Translations under genes and position numbers: made by a program
Origin: Chromobotia macracanthus
Lineage: Eukaryota; Chordata; Actinopteri; Cypriniformes; Botiidae
Direction: 5' to 3'
NCBI GenBank assembly: GCA_036877525.1
Contig: JAZGTH010000059.1
Span: 4,030,001 to 4,094,000 of the forward strand
Length of the DNA: 64,000 nt
Shown: positions 35,590-47,000 of the stretch, one piece after another
Layout: every line of letters begins with the position of its first letter
Position numbering within the stretch: position 1 is the first letter of the stretch
Notes under the pieces: generated by a model
Told to the model about the DNA's origin: nothing
Databases searched by the model: none
Seen by the model: the letters and a program-made list of their open reading frames with translations, nothing else

Positions 35590-36260
35590 TGAAGTTCATC
35601 TGAAATAATTATTGTTTGAGTGTTGAAAGCGTGTGCGTCTATGGGGGCATAAGTTGTGGCTCTTATATTATAGTATTGAAGAATTAATAAAGTGTCCTGC
35701 CTGATTTCCATACGCAGTGTTTGCAGTGATTTAAGGCTTGATGAGAGATGATTAGGTGACAAGATTATAATGAATAACTGTGCGCAAGAGGGGCACGATG
35801 GAGGACGCGCTGCTTCTCTACCTACTGTTTATGAGATCTGTGAGATTGCAATCTAATATGTGATTAGCCCCTCTGTTATTTATTCTCCAATTTAGACTGG
35901 ATTTCTATGTTTTGATAATATAACGTGAATTATTTATAGGCTTAATCTCTGTTCCCTCTCCTTCCGCGTCATTTCGCATTTTGCTCCCAAAGACAAAGAT
36001 GTCATCAAAGAATGCAAAACAGAATTTGTCAGTAAAACGAAGAGAAAACAATTAAGAGAAGAAATGGGGTCCACAAATCAAAGGCTAATCATGATTTTTG
36101 ACGGTAATAACTTGACCAATACTGTAAGGCTTTATGCGAACGTGGAGGCCAGCGATGAGAGAGAGAGCTTTCCTCAGAGCCACTTCAGTACTCCATCTGA
36201 CCTGGTCTTAAATTAAAAGCGTCTTTGTGTAGCTGTGAAATTTGTGGTAATTAGACGTAT
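35590..36260. promoter_or_regulatory. Candidate conserved noncoding element
   Basis: About 650 bp of unique, compositionally varied sequence with TAATCATGATTTTTGACGG near 36087-36105, SOX/TCF-type words (ACAAAGATG, ATCAAAGAATG, ATCAAAGG between 35990 and 36085) and CATTTCGCATTTTGC near 35969. It lacks repeats and ORFs. Three TCF/SOX-like ATCAAAG/ACAAAG words within 100 bases are suggestive but unproven. Confidence 0.4.
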
Positions 36261-37374
36261 TTGGAGGAGGTTAATCACAACTGACATGAGCAGATGAAAA
36301 GGCGAATAGTAAGTGGAACCTCTGACCTGTGCTCTAGCGCTCATCGTAGTGGCTAATTTTGCACACGGTTCTTGTTTAGTGTTTCACACACTTAACACTT
36401 ATGTTGTTTTACATGATTTTGATGTATACAGAAACATACTTGACCTGGACATTACACATTAAATCACTTTATGCATGTTGTGCTTTTATGCAAGATGCAC
36501 TTCATAACAGTTCATTGCACTGATTTTTTTTATGGTCAATGTTCCTTGGCTACCATTTAATTAATCACCTTCATTAGATATTAAGATTGTCAGTATATAT
36601 TTAGATGCTAATAATAAACAGTGTTTAAATGAAGCCATTATAGAGTTATGGGCATTTAGTTTAGGACATTTTAGTAATAAAAGATATAGTATAAATCCTA
36701 CATTCTACTACTTAAATCAGTGTATTTTCAATTGCAGTTTATGCAGTTGAATTGCAGTTCAATTTATGGTCTTAGTTTCAGTTTATTTATATTAAACAAC
36801 ATAGGAAAATGTGGTACTTTATTTTAGGTTGAAAGAATGAATTTTGCATAGTGAGATTTGATTATTGTATTGTTTATTAAAAGATGAATCAATTATGTAC
36901 TTAATAATGATTATCTGCTGTTAACTTCTTAAATAGATATGTGATTGATCAATAACAAGAACCTTCCAGTAGTAAGATAGTAGCTTTTTACCTACAGCTT
37001 CTGCACTTTGCATTCACTCTGTGTTTGATTTTTGCAGATTCTGGATCTCCTCTGCCATCTCCAGAACCCATCTGAGGCCTAATGATCTGCGGCCGTGTAC
37101 ACAGTTTATCTTCAGTCCAGCAGTGTAATGGGTGGGAAGAGCTCCAGTGAGTAGGCCCGCTGGGCCAAGGGATTCCATTAGCAGGAAAATGGTGTAGCCA
37201 TTGCAACTTCTTTGTTCACAGCTCGGCAAACAGATGTTTTCTTACGTATTCATCAGGCTGTCCTGTCACATGAGATTAATGCTGCCAGATATAAGTTAAT
37301 GCAGCAACGCATTCCTCTGGGATGTGAACTGAGCGTCATAGGACTTCTAGAACTGTTCTCAAAATGCAGTGTTC
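36261..37374. other. Upstream flank, nothing firmly recognised
   Basis: AT-rich unique sequence (36380-36960 especially). No ORF of note. Confidence 0.45.
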
Positions 37375-37440
37375 CTGTTACTCAACTGGTAGAGCATGGT
37401 GCTTGCAATATGAAGGTCATGGGTTCGATTTTCAGGAGAG
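37375..37440 (+). mobile_element. tRNA-derived SINE head (HE1-like), truncated
   Basis: An A-box-like TTACTCAACTGG (37378-37389) followed by TAGAGCATGGTGCTTGCAA, then AAGGTCATGGGTTCGATT with the B box at 37421-37432. The spacing is that of a tRNA-type RNA polymerase III promoter, and the wording is that of the HE1 SINE family of fishes. The 3' body and tail are missing or unrecognisable. Confidence 0.75.
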
Positions 37441-38819
37441 TGTTTGATGGAATACTTAAATAAAGGTTCAAGGTTTGGCTAATTAGCAAATCCCTGTTAG
37501 CCCTCATTGGTAGATGCCTTAACTGCAGCATTAAAGCATTGTTTTCAGTTGATGGCTATTCAAAATTAACTATGTATTTAGACTCAAATTTTTCAAGCAA
37601 CATTTATATTGTTAATATTTCATTATAGTATAGTAGATGTTTTACCAGTGCCTGGTGTATATTTTTTCATTTATTGCTTTCAATATCACATCTTAAGATA
37701 ATCGCTAGTGAACAGCTTGGGACTATACATGTTATTGTGGGGCCAAACAGCCAATCAGCATGCTTATGACATCAATCCTGCAACTCCAGTGTGAGTGACA
37801 TGGCATTCATGACTGGTGTGATTGGCTCAAAAACTGTCATATTGATAAGATGGTAAGATATGATTAATAAGATATTGCTTGAATAAATAGTCTAGAGCTT
37901 TTAATTAGCTATTGAACATACTAAAGGATGGAAGTTTCAAAGCCTGATAAAGTAGTGGAAATATGTCTTAATATCAGCTAGCAGAGCAGAGTAGATACTC
38001 TATAGTGAGCTGCAATACTTAAAAAGCTGGTAGCAAAACATCAAGTGAATCTAAGTAATTCATAATGTGTTTTCCCCTGTTTAGTGTCCATGAGGGTCCC
38101 ACCATGTGCATATATTGATGAGCTTGAATGCAATCTGATGCTACATGAATGCTGTCAACATTTGCGTTGAGGTTTGTTGGTGGCTCCCCTAGTGTAGTGC
38201 TAATGGAGAATGCTAAAATGAGATAATTAAGGAACCAAATAATGCTGCACTTAGACAACCGCTGGGGGTACAAAAAAGCCTGGGTTTTGTGTGTGTGTTT
38301 GTGTGTTGCAGGAAGAAGCAGTGGCTAGGAGAGCGGAAGAAGGATTAACAGAGCTGATTTAAAGGGCTTAGCAAGTCCCACAGAATCCAAGGAGCCACCA
38401 GAGCCCCCTACCACATGCTCCTCTACCCATAATCCTTCTCAAGTGTTCCACAGAATTGGTGTTCCCTGTAATCTGCCCGATTCAAACGATGAAACTCAAT
38501 ACACTTGACAACCTTGTGAACGGGGAAGGATGGAAGACAATTGGCGTAAAAGTCATTGCTGCTTCTCAAGCCAAAGCTGGATTATAACAGATGCAAGTGT
38601 TCCATTCTGGCTGCATTCACAGATGGACTTCACGGATCTAGTGGTTTCTTGCATCGGGAGCTACTGTGTACAGCCACTGTCATGCTTACAATGGAGTCTG
38701 AATGTCCTAGATTTGTGATACGTGTCTCTGATTGCATTCATACCTTCATGTCTCATGCCCATTCTAAAAGGGAGGGCGGGATCCTTGGTAATGTTCTCCA
38801 TCCATCATGCGGATATTAA
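37441..38819. other. Upstream flank, nothing firmly recognised
   Basis: AT-rich unique sequence. ORFs at 38530-38718 and 38556-38819 overlap in different frames and are not supported. Confidence 0.4.
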
Positions 38820-39130
38820 ATGGCAATCGCTGCTGATAAGAGGGGCCTCAATGTGACTGCAGCCACTTAGAAAACAAAGGAAACGTGTGGTCTTCAAAAA
38901 TAATGGGCCTAGGATGCATATTCAGGAAGACAAATGCAACATACAAAAGATACATTAGCGCCTCAAATGGGACTGGGAGGAGGCTGTTCTTGCTATTTGA
39001 GCAAAATGGGAAATTGAATTACACGAGCATTTGGCACGAGCACATGGTAGCGTCACTTGAGGCGATGCCAAGCCCTACCCCCTCCTTGCTTCAGGCCAAG
39101 AGAAATGATTGGACGTCTTGAAGACCAATG
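38820..39130. promoter_or_regulatory. Candidate conserved noncoding element
   Basis: Unique sequence with a SOX-like ACAAAGG (38874-38880), a MEF2/AT-type AAAAATAATGG (38897-38907) and several mixed motifs, no repeats and no convincing frame. Inference from texture only. Confidence 0.3.
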
Positions 39131-39503
39131 CCATCTCAGGTATCTCTTTAATGTGATGGACTGGAGGACTCATGGTGACAGTGGTAATTATTTTTGCTGC
39201 CGTTCTATTGGGAGTTGGGTGGTGGGGTAGCAGTAATTAACGTTGAGCTGATGGATCCGATGACTTCCTGCTCCAGGCGTACTTTAGGGATGGCAGGAGA
39301 ATAAGAATAAGCATCATCTCCAGAGGGCAAAACCTCCACACGCTGGACTTTTAAAGTTATTGCAGATAGACAAGCAATAGCCCAAATCCAGATAACAGGT
39401 GACTGTGAAATTATCTCTAACTCAGTTTTGGTCTTTTGGCTCACCACCAGGAAACCTTCAGGAAAACTATAACTTTTTAAAGTTATTTCTGTTTTTTTAA
39501 TAG

Positions 39504-39822
39504 ATTAGTTTACCCAAAGTGAAAATACTGTCATTTACTCACTCTCATGTCATTCCAGAAACTGACTGTTTTTCTTTCACAGAATACAAAGGAAGGTTTA
39601 GCAGAATGATGGTGCTGCCCTTTTCCATACATTGAAAGTAAATAGATGGATGCTGTTAAGTGCCAAAACTGGTAATAAGCATTTCCAAAGCATTCCTTAA
39701 CTCATGCTTTATATATACACCAAGTCTTTTAAAGCCATATAACTTTCATTGAGTTGTATGGAACTTTCATTTCATTTCACTTTCATTTTACAGACAGAAA
39801 TTTAAATTATTTACTGGGATCA
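39504..39822. mobile_element. Cyprinid inverted-repeat element (Angel-like MITE), 3'-truncated
   Basis: It begins with TTAGTTTACCCAAAGTG, ACTGTCATTTACTCACTC and ATGTCATTCCAGAAAC, then GAATGATGGTGCTGCCC and CCATACATTGAAAGTAAA, AAGTCTTTTAAAGCCATA, and ends with CAGACAGAAATTTAAATTA. This is the order of the long variant of the family, without the right inverted repeat. Confidence 0.75.
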
Positions 39823-40089
39823 ATACTCCTGTTGGATCTTGTGTCCCTTGTGATTGGTCCTAGTTTTAAAATGCGAAAGTATGCATGACAGTGGGAAGTA
39901 AATAAGCATAGAATTATACTTTATATAAATACTCATACAATACTCATATGGCAAAAACCAGGTGTCATTTAAAGACTCCACACATATTTTCATATAAACA
40001 AACAAGTCTGGTGCTCACATACTAAACAGTGAGATGTTTAATTGATTTTGAGGTTAACGATCCAGGCTTAGTACTCTGCTGTTCGGTTT
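39823..40089. other. Short unique stretch, nothing recognised
   Basis: AT-rich, no ORF or repeat of note. Confidence 0.4.
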
Positions 40090-40400
40090 TAAATGTCACA
40101 TCTCTCAAATCCTGCCCTTTGTGTCAACAGCACAGAACGAGAGCGGGTGCATGTCTGTACACAGGTTAAGTTGTAACAATCTTCAAAGGTCTGTCGCAGA
40201 GCACATTGTTACAAGACCAGTCACTGGTTCAGCCTAATCACGCCGACCATTCATAGACCCTAATTAAAGCCAAGACACCGACATTTTAAGTGTCGCCTCT
40301 GCGACGGTGGGGAATTCTTTGGTCTGTGCTCTGCGTCCTTAAAATGTCAGATTGTTATCTGTCTGTGGATGCCCATCGAACTCTGCAGAAATGAAGGTTT
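40090..40400. promoter_or_regulatory. Unique element with nested perfect inverted repeats and SOX/TCF sites
   Basis: Several exact inverted pairs lie within 180 bases: TTGTAACAAT (40171-40180) with ATTGTTACAA (40205-40214); CGCAGAGCAC (40195-40204) with GTGCTCTGCG (40326-40335); GACATTTTAAG (40280-40290) with CTTAAAATGTC (40338-40348). AACAAT/ATTGTT are SOX-type cores, TTCAAAGG (40183-40190 region) fits LEF/TCF, and TAATTAAA (40261-40268) is homeodomain-like. It has no ORF and no transposon ends. It may be a conserved enhancer or a structured RNA; neither is proved. Confidence 0.4.
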
Positions 40401-41483
40401 CGGGCCACAGCAAGAACAATGTTACTGTGGTTAAACACTCTTCTTGCTTTGAGGCTGTCTAGGGAAAAATGCATTTAATGACCTGTGAAGGGGGTAGAAA
40501 AAACACTTTCAAGTGTTCAGATAATATCCTCAGCAGGATGGACAAAAGCTTTGCCACAGTCAGTTCCTTTTGGCCTCAAACCCATATTAAAAAATGTCTG
40601 CATCCCATCAGTACATGCTGAGGCTTTGGAAATCATTCTAGGGAGAGAAAATCAAGGTTCCTTTGCTGGTTTTATTTTATAACTATAGTACATGCAGGTC
40701 AGTCATGAGGAGATCAGCCATTTCTGTCTGCATGGAGCAACCTGCCACTGTTAGCTAATGAGGGCTTGTTTAAAACATTCACGCTTGCTTAGGAGTGTGA
40801 AGCAGAGGTATCCAACAGCTGTGTGGGCACAGAATTCTGGGATATGAAAGCACTATGTCTTATTTTGACATGATAGTGTTGTAGAATTTGTGGCCTACAG
40901 TCTTGATCAAAGCGCAATCTGTTTTCTTTAGCACTGGGGTGTATATCACACATGTACACTGAACTAATTGCAGCATTGTCAAAACCTGTGTAAAACTGCC
41001 ATGTCAAGCCCTAATTGCAATAATGCACCCATGTGTCGCAGTGCTGTGAAGATGCTGAGCCTGGTCAGAGTGATCTACAGTGGAAGAGGCAAGTAATGCT
41101 GCTATATTTTACAATATGCATTACTTTCTTCGACACAACAATTATGGAGATGAGATTTTCATTCGTGTGTTTCCAATTGGCCGACTGTTTTCATATTAAC
41201 ACTGTATTGATCTCAGATTGCTGGAGCATGTTATTTGCTTAGATACATAATGGCCATCATAGATCCATTTCTATAGTGGTGTCATCTGCCTTCTGAGACA
41301 TTTAGGTAAGACATTTAGCATATGATGTGCTATGCTGGGAAATGTTGCTCAGTAAAGAGTTATTATTGCACTAATTATAAAATTGCTTGTTGATGTGTGC
41401 GAATTTAGTTCAAAGAATTCCTTTTTATGAATAGTGGAAGTGGTTTGCATGCAACAATTTCAAACCCTGTAGTGCAGTTTTTC
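40401..41483. other. Upstream flank, nothing firmly recognised
   Basis: Unique sequence with short chance ORFs; no repeat or RNA gene recognised. Confidence 0.4.
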
Positions 41484-41647
41484 TGTAGCACAAGTGTAGG
41501 GCATGCCACTACTAAGACCAAGGTCATGGGTTCAATTCCCTGGTAATGCACATTGTGGCAAAATGTATACCTTGAATGCAATGCAAAGTTGAATAATTCA
41601 ATGCTTTGGATAAAAGCATGTACAAAATTCATACATGTAAATGTAAA
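41484..41647 (+). mobile_element. HE1-type SINE, nearly full length
   Basis: The degenerate tRNA-like head TGTAGCACAAGTGTAGGG is followed by CAAGGTCATGGGTTCAATTC with the B box (41528-41539), the body words AAAATGTATACCTTGAATGC, and the tail GCTTTGGATAAAAGCATG (41603-41620) ending in CATGTAAATGTAAA. This order is diagnostic of HE1-type SINEs in fishes. It is mutated in both promoter boxes and likely inactive. Confidence 0.88.
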
Positions 41648-43392
41648 CCCCTGTATAGTTATTGTAATCGAGCAGTGCAAACATCTTATTTGATTAAATG
41701 TGAGCAATCCTTTTTCATTGTAGTTATGGTGACATGCATGCACAGGTCAGCATGGGTAGGGAGAGATGTTCAGTTATATTTGTTAGTGAATTTATTAAAA
41801 CAAAAATTAGGATGTAAAAACAAAATACTCATTATGTCCAATGCATCTTACTACTTATTCAGCAACACTGAAGATGGGTCAGATACATTATTTGTTCCAT
41901 TTATTCTTAATGTTGTTTTGTTAGTTTAAAATGGTTAAGGGCTGAATGCATGCAACATAGGTGTATATAACACCATAGCTGAATGTTAGGCAAGGGTAGA
42001 TAAGACCTGCTCTCCACAGAAAATGAATGAGCTAGTGCAAATGAATTAAGACAGCAAGAGATCACTGCTGTTGCTCAGGCTTAAGAGCGAGTGGCCAAAT
42101 TTAAGTCAGATTCTATTGAAGATTCCGTGTAGCCTAATTATGTTAGGCTTCACATCTGCTTGTGTGTCTCAGTTGCTTCTTCTGTCTTTTCAGTGTAGTG
42201 AACCTTGGAGGCCCCTGCCTGTTCTGGAGAATCCACCCACTCACTCACTCACACACACACACATATACGCAGGCAGTAATGAGAAGCATTCTGTGAGAAA
42301 AAAATACTGCACACTACCCACAGACACTGCAACTTTCCTCACTGTTCATCGGCAGAACGCTTCCAAACTGCATTCCGCCTCCACACCTCATGTCTCCTCT
42401 CGCTGCCTGCCTTCCCATGATCCCTCACTCCCCTCCAAACTTTCACCCCCTTTCCCACTCTGCTCTACACAGCGCTGATGCTTCCCGAGAGTTTTGGCAA
42501 GCTGGAAGTTGCGAAAATCTCCCGAATGGCCTTGCAGAGGGAAGAGACAAACAAAAGGGTAGCTGAGAGTTGTTTGAAGCCTGTTGAGGGAGAGAGAGAT
42601 ATAGAAAGAGAGAGAGATGGCAGAGATTGAGAAAGCTACAGCGCAGGGGCTCAGCTGCTCCCTGGAGGGCTGGCAGAGGGTTTTCGGGCTGGGGAGGAGG
42701 AGAGATCTGGGATGCGGAGAGCAATGGAGAGAGAGAGTGAGTGAAAGAGAAGCATAGCTTCGCCCTCGGTGACTGGCAGCACAAATTGACAGAACTCTGT
42801 CATAACCACGTTCTCCATCCAAAGCCGGGATGAATTTGTGTCGTTCTCTCTCACGCTCTTGTTAGTCGGCCTCCGGAGGGAATGGCTCCATCACACGCCA
42901 AGAAATAGAGAAGAGAGCTCAAGCTCAACTATGTCTAAAACCCTGTCTGAGCTAAGCAGGAGAATGCTGACTTGCTCTGCAAGCAGTTGGGAGCGAGTAT
43001 TACTGGCTGGAGCGTAGGGCTGGGCGATATGACGGAATATATTATGCAACAGGAGAGATGTGTCAACTGGTAGAGATAATGTTATACCATTTATACAGTG
43101 TTATATCTACAACATGGTTTAAAAGATGTAATACTAAGCAGAAAACTGTAGCCTACTCTGAAAACTGTGTCACAAATGACTTATAATGATTATAAGAGGA
43201 ATTATTTAATTTAATGCAGTGCATTGACACATTAATATAAAACTTTTGTGAAATCACACCTTTTGTTTTTAACTCAAGTGTTACTGTAAGTGATGTGAAG
43301 CGTTGTTGTTGTTGTTATTTTATAATATTTATTATAAAAATGTCACGTCTTATTTTGTGTCCCCAAAATTTTAAATCCTCCCTCCCTCATTT
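41648..43392. other. Upstream flank with GA/CT-rich patches
   Basis: CT-rich DNA at about 42360-42470 and GA-rich DNA at about 42580-42750 generate long Ser/Leu-rich minus-strand frames (up to 144 codons) that are low-complexity artefacts. Otherwise no gene or repeat was recognised. Confidence 0.5.
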
Positions 43393-43437
43393 CAAGTCAT
43401 TTAAAAAAAGCATCTGCTAAATGTATAAATGTAAATG
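43393..43437 (+). mobile_element. HE1 SINE tail fragment
   Basis: AAGTCATTTAAAAAAAGC followed by ATCTGCTAAATGTATAAATG and TAAATG matches the conserved 3' tail of HE1-type SINEs. The head and body are absent, and an (AT)n tract begins 14 bases further on. Confidence 0.65.
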
Positions 43438-43447
43438 ATTATCTAAG

Positions 43448-43450
<3 letters not shown>

Positions 43451-43508
<58 letters not shown>
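43451..43508. repeat. (AT)29 microsatellite
   Basis: There are 29 uninterrupted AT units. It lies just 3' of a SINE tail, a common birthplace of microsatellites. Confidence 0.97.
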
Positions 43509-43510
<2 letters not shown>

Positions 43511-43819
43511 TGTTATTGTGGCATAAAATCACTCACACCGTGATGTAAGATGAGAGCTACAGGGTATGACCAAAATCTTATATCATGCTATGAGTAATTT
43601 TACCCCGACTGGAGCATTTCTTATGGTTATGGATTGGGGTTAAGCCTTGGCCGCAGGGATTTATATTTTCTGAAGAAAAAGAACCTCTAAAGCCGCAGGT
43701 CGGTTCTCCTGCACAGTCATTGTTTCTAGGTGTAGTACACAGCCCTTTTAGCCTGAGCTTCCCCTGGGTTGTGTCACCTTGTCTACTTCTGTGCCCTTAA
43801 CTCATGCTGAGGCAGAGGT
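43509..43819. other. Short unique stretch, nothing recognised
   Basis: No ORF, repeat or notable motif cluster. Confidence 0.4.
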
Positions 43820-44000
43820 GGACTGTTGTGAGCAGCTTATCTATCGATCCCACCGGAAATCCAGCCGCGTTTGAGAAAATATGTTACAAATTGCATTATG
43901 ATGATGAACATTTTCCTCCGTAATGCTAATGCTATTATGCAGACAGCTCCATCAAATCCAATCAGCGCATAGGCAAGTCTAGAGCAAGGCTGTTTTTGAA
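43820..44000. promoter_or_regulatory. Candidate conserved noncoding element
   Basis: Unique sequence with TAATGCTAATGCTATTATGC (43921-43940), an overlapping POU/octamer-like and homeodomain array, and CCAATCAGCGC near 43958-43968. Regulatory function is inferred. Confidence 0.35.
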
Positions 44001-47000
44001 ACGGAAACAGTGGCAAGTAGATTCAATCACTCTCTGTGTACAAAGGATCCATAATAAATAACTTGATAATATATGACGTTAGAATAATCATTAACAATGT
44101 TGTTTTAGCCATCAGAATGCTTGATTCTGAGTCACGGCACCTTGGAGGCAGTCTGTCACTTTGTACTGTCTGTCATCAATCATGGTTGATACCACGCTGA
44201 ACGTGATTTTACCCAGCAGGGCAGTTGGTATCTTTCAAATTGTTTCTATCACATATTTCACTGTCAACGTCTCTGTTCACATCCGCCACAAACCCTCTGC
44301 AGTCAGACAAAGTCTCTACATGTATAGTTATGTCTGTACATCTTCCTCAACCTCCTGTTTTTGCTTTTATCTTCACTGTGTGATGTACATCCAGGCAGGA
44401 AGCTGCGGTTTCTCATGTTCTCTTGCTTCCTGCGAGCCTTGTTTGACTGAATGACTGAACCTTCAAGGAAAATGAGATCCCTCACTGGACCAGAGAATGA
44501 GAAATGTTATCTCAGAGTTGAAGGGCCCAATCCACCACCCCGTAAGTGTTTACCTGCCAGGTGACAGAGTGATAAGACCCTTGAAGCTGAAGAACAGCCA
44601 CTTTCACCTATCACCCTCATATCTGACACTGTTACGACTTTTTGAATTACAGGAGCATTAACCATTAGCAATCATCTGTCCATTAGCAATTTACAGTGAG
44701 GCACAAGAGGTCCTAAAAGGGTTGTGGTTTTGCTTTGCTCTGATTAGAGCCATTCTTATGTTTACTGCTCTGTTCATTCCCCTGTTTCTCTTTGATTGTT
44801 TCTTGTAGCAATTTTCAAAGTCAAATTATGAGGCAAATATTACTCAAACAGACAAGGAATGCGATGTTACCAAAATATTAATGTCTATACTAATGAAGAC
44901 AAATGAGGCCTTTAGTTTTAATGTAGAAAGTATTCCATTTTAAATCTGAAATCAATAAAGCAATGTGTGATTGTAAAGAGTGTTTTGTTAATGTTCTGCA
45001 ATAAACAGAATTTAAATAGAGAGGAAAATGTTGTGATTAGCCCAGTTCCATTTGATATCGACGAATACACAAAGAGAATGAAAACAGAAATGCTTTGTTC
45101 TCAACATAATTAGCCTGTGTAAAAGAAAGCCTCTGTTTTATTTATGCTCATCCAGTTGTTGTTGTTTTTTCACCATGCAGAACAGTGCTGCTACCAGTCA
45201 TGTTATTGTCAGCTTGTGTCTTCTGGATGTCTCTATTGATCTGAGATGCAGAGTTTCTGGGATCCTGTTGTGGCCCCAAGCAGATACATGCTGCATTGGC
45301 TGCGACCAACCGGGGGCTCAGAAATCTGGATGGATGAAAAACGGCCAGAGGCAAGTGGAAAAAAACACAGGGGGGTGGACCACATGATCACATGCACTTT
45401 TAATTGTGTGCGGTCTTTGCGGGTTGTTTTTAGCATCTGTGCGATAGGCTCAGAAGAGATGCGACGTGGGATTACCTGCGGGATGCGTCCGGGCTAGACA
45501 CGAGACTGCTGTCGATACTTGGGGACAGTCTGCAAAATATCGCTTAAGGGGACATACTACACCAAAATAACAGTGCTTTTCTGGTGACAGAAACCCCAAT
45601 GGGGACACCAGAGTAGTTAAAAGTAAGGGGGGTGATAGAAAAACACAAAAAGGAGAGAAAAAGAAAACTCAAGCATCGTAAACATACTTGTCTTGTACAG
45701 TAAACTGGTATTACTGATAAATTATACTACTATAAGTATGTAAACACAAATTATGTTTATGTATATATACAATATACGAATTAGTCATTGTTAGGTGTGC
45801 TGTAAGTATTGTTAAAAATTTCGCCAGATTCAGTGATTGACTTTGACACACCCCCTTTTTCCAAAACCATGCCAAAAGAGGTGTATGCAGAAAGAGATGC
45901 TTAGACATAGAGCAGGATATCACCATGTATGTGCTATGAATGTGCAAAATGATTGACAAGCAGGAAGAGTCTTGTAACATTCTGATTGGCTAAACAAAGA
46001 ATCTGACTATGGCCACATTTGTATTTGCATTTTCACGAGTGTATATGTGTATGTATGTATATATACAGTCCTGAAATATATAATATTTCAGGACTAATTC
46101 AGTAATCTGTCACTGCATTTTCTGCCTGCCATTCATTTAAAAAAATGCTTTCAGTATTTTAAATTGGAGTCAAGTTTGGACCAGCCAAAGTAAATTAATT
46201 CGGGTAACACGTTGGAGAAAGTGAACACACAAAAAACAGACTAGTACAAACTAGTTACCGAATAATAATTATTTAAACCCTCTTTAAGATTTTTCCTTCA
46301 GTGCCTGCACAGGTGTTTGCTATAAACAGCTACTGTTAGCACAGGTGCCATCCGAGAAGAAAGAAAGCCATGTAACACATGATTAAACAATGGCAGACTT
46401 TGGGATGCCGGGGGACCGTACTCTGCTGTAGCCTGGACTGTTCTCCCGCTGAGCTGTGGGACTTGTATATTCCCACCCATCTTCCTCACCTCCTCCACCC
46501 ACTCAACCCATCCAGCAGACAGAAGAAGAAAGGGGAGGAGGGATGAACTCTTTGTGAATAATTTATTCCACTTTTGTGCATGACTGCTAGTGTGTAGCCA
46601 GGCAGAAAGAGGACAACCGAGTCCAGGCAGTACCAGCTTCTACTAACTATTCCAGACGGAATGACCCTCTAGATTTTGGGACAACACTGTGTAGATGTTT
46701 GGAAAAAGTATATGCAATATCGCTGTTCTTCTCCTACCATTATATGGGGCATGTTAGTAAATTCTAAAGCTGGTCGGTGATTATTTCACTCCTTGATGCT
46801 GCACAGTTCTCTTCTGTCACTCTAGAGAGAAATCAAGGTCAACTTAGACCTCCTACTGGGTGATAAAAGGTCTCTACCTGCCCACCCCTCAGCTGGATGC
46901 CAGACGGAGATAGTAATCAGGTCACGTCCTTCTGTCTCTTCCTCCTTGACGTAGACTTGTAACTGTGCTGTCAGACGTCTGTATATTCAAATCATACTCA

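Noticed and set aside
42388..42854. Minus-strand ORFs up to 144 codons
   Set aside because: They are Ser/Leu/Pro-rich low-complexity frames from a CT/GA-rich stretch, overlap each other in different frames and show no domain.
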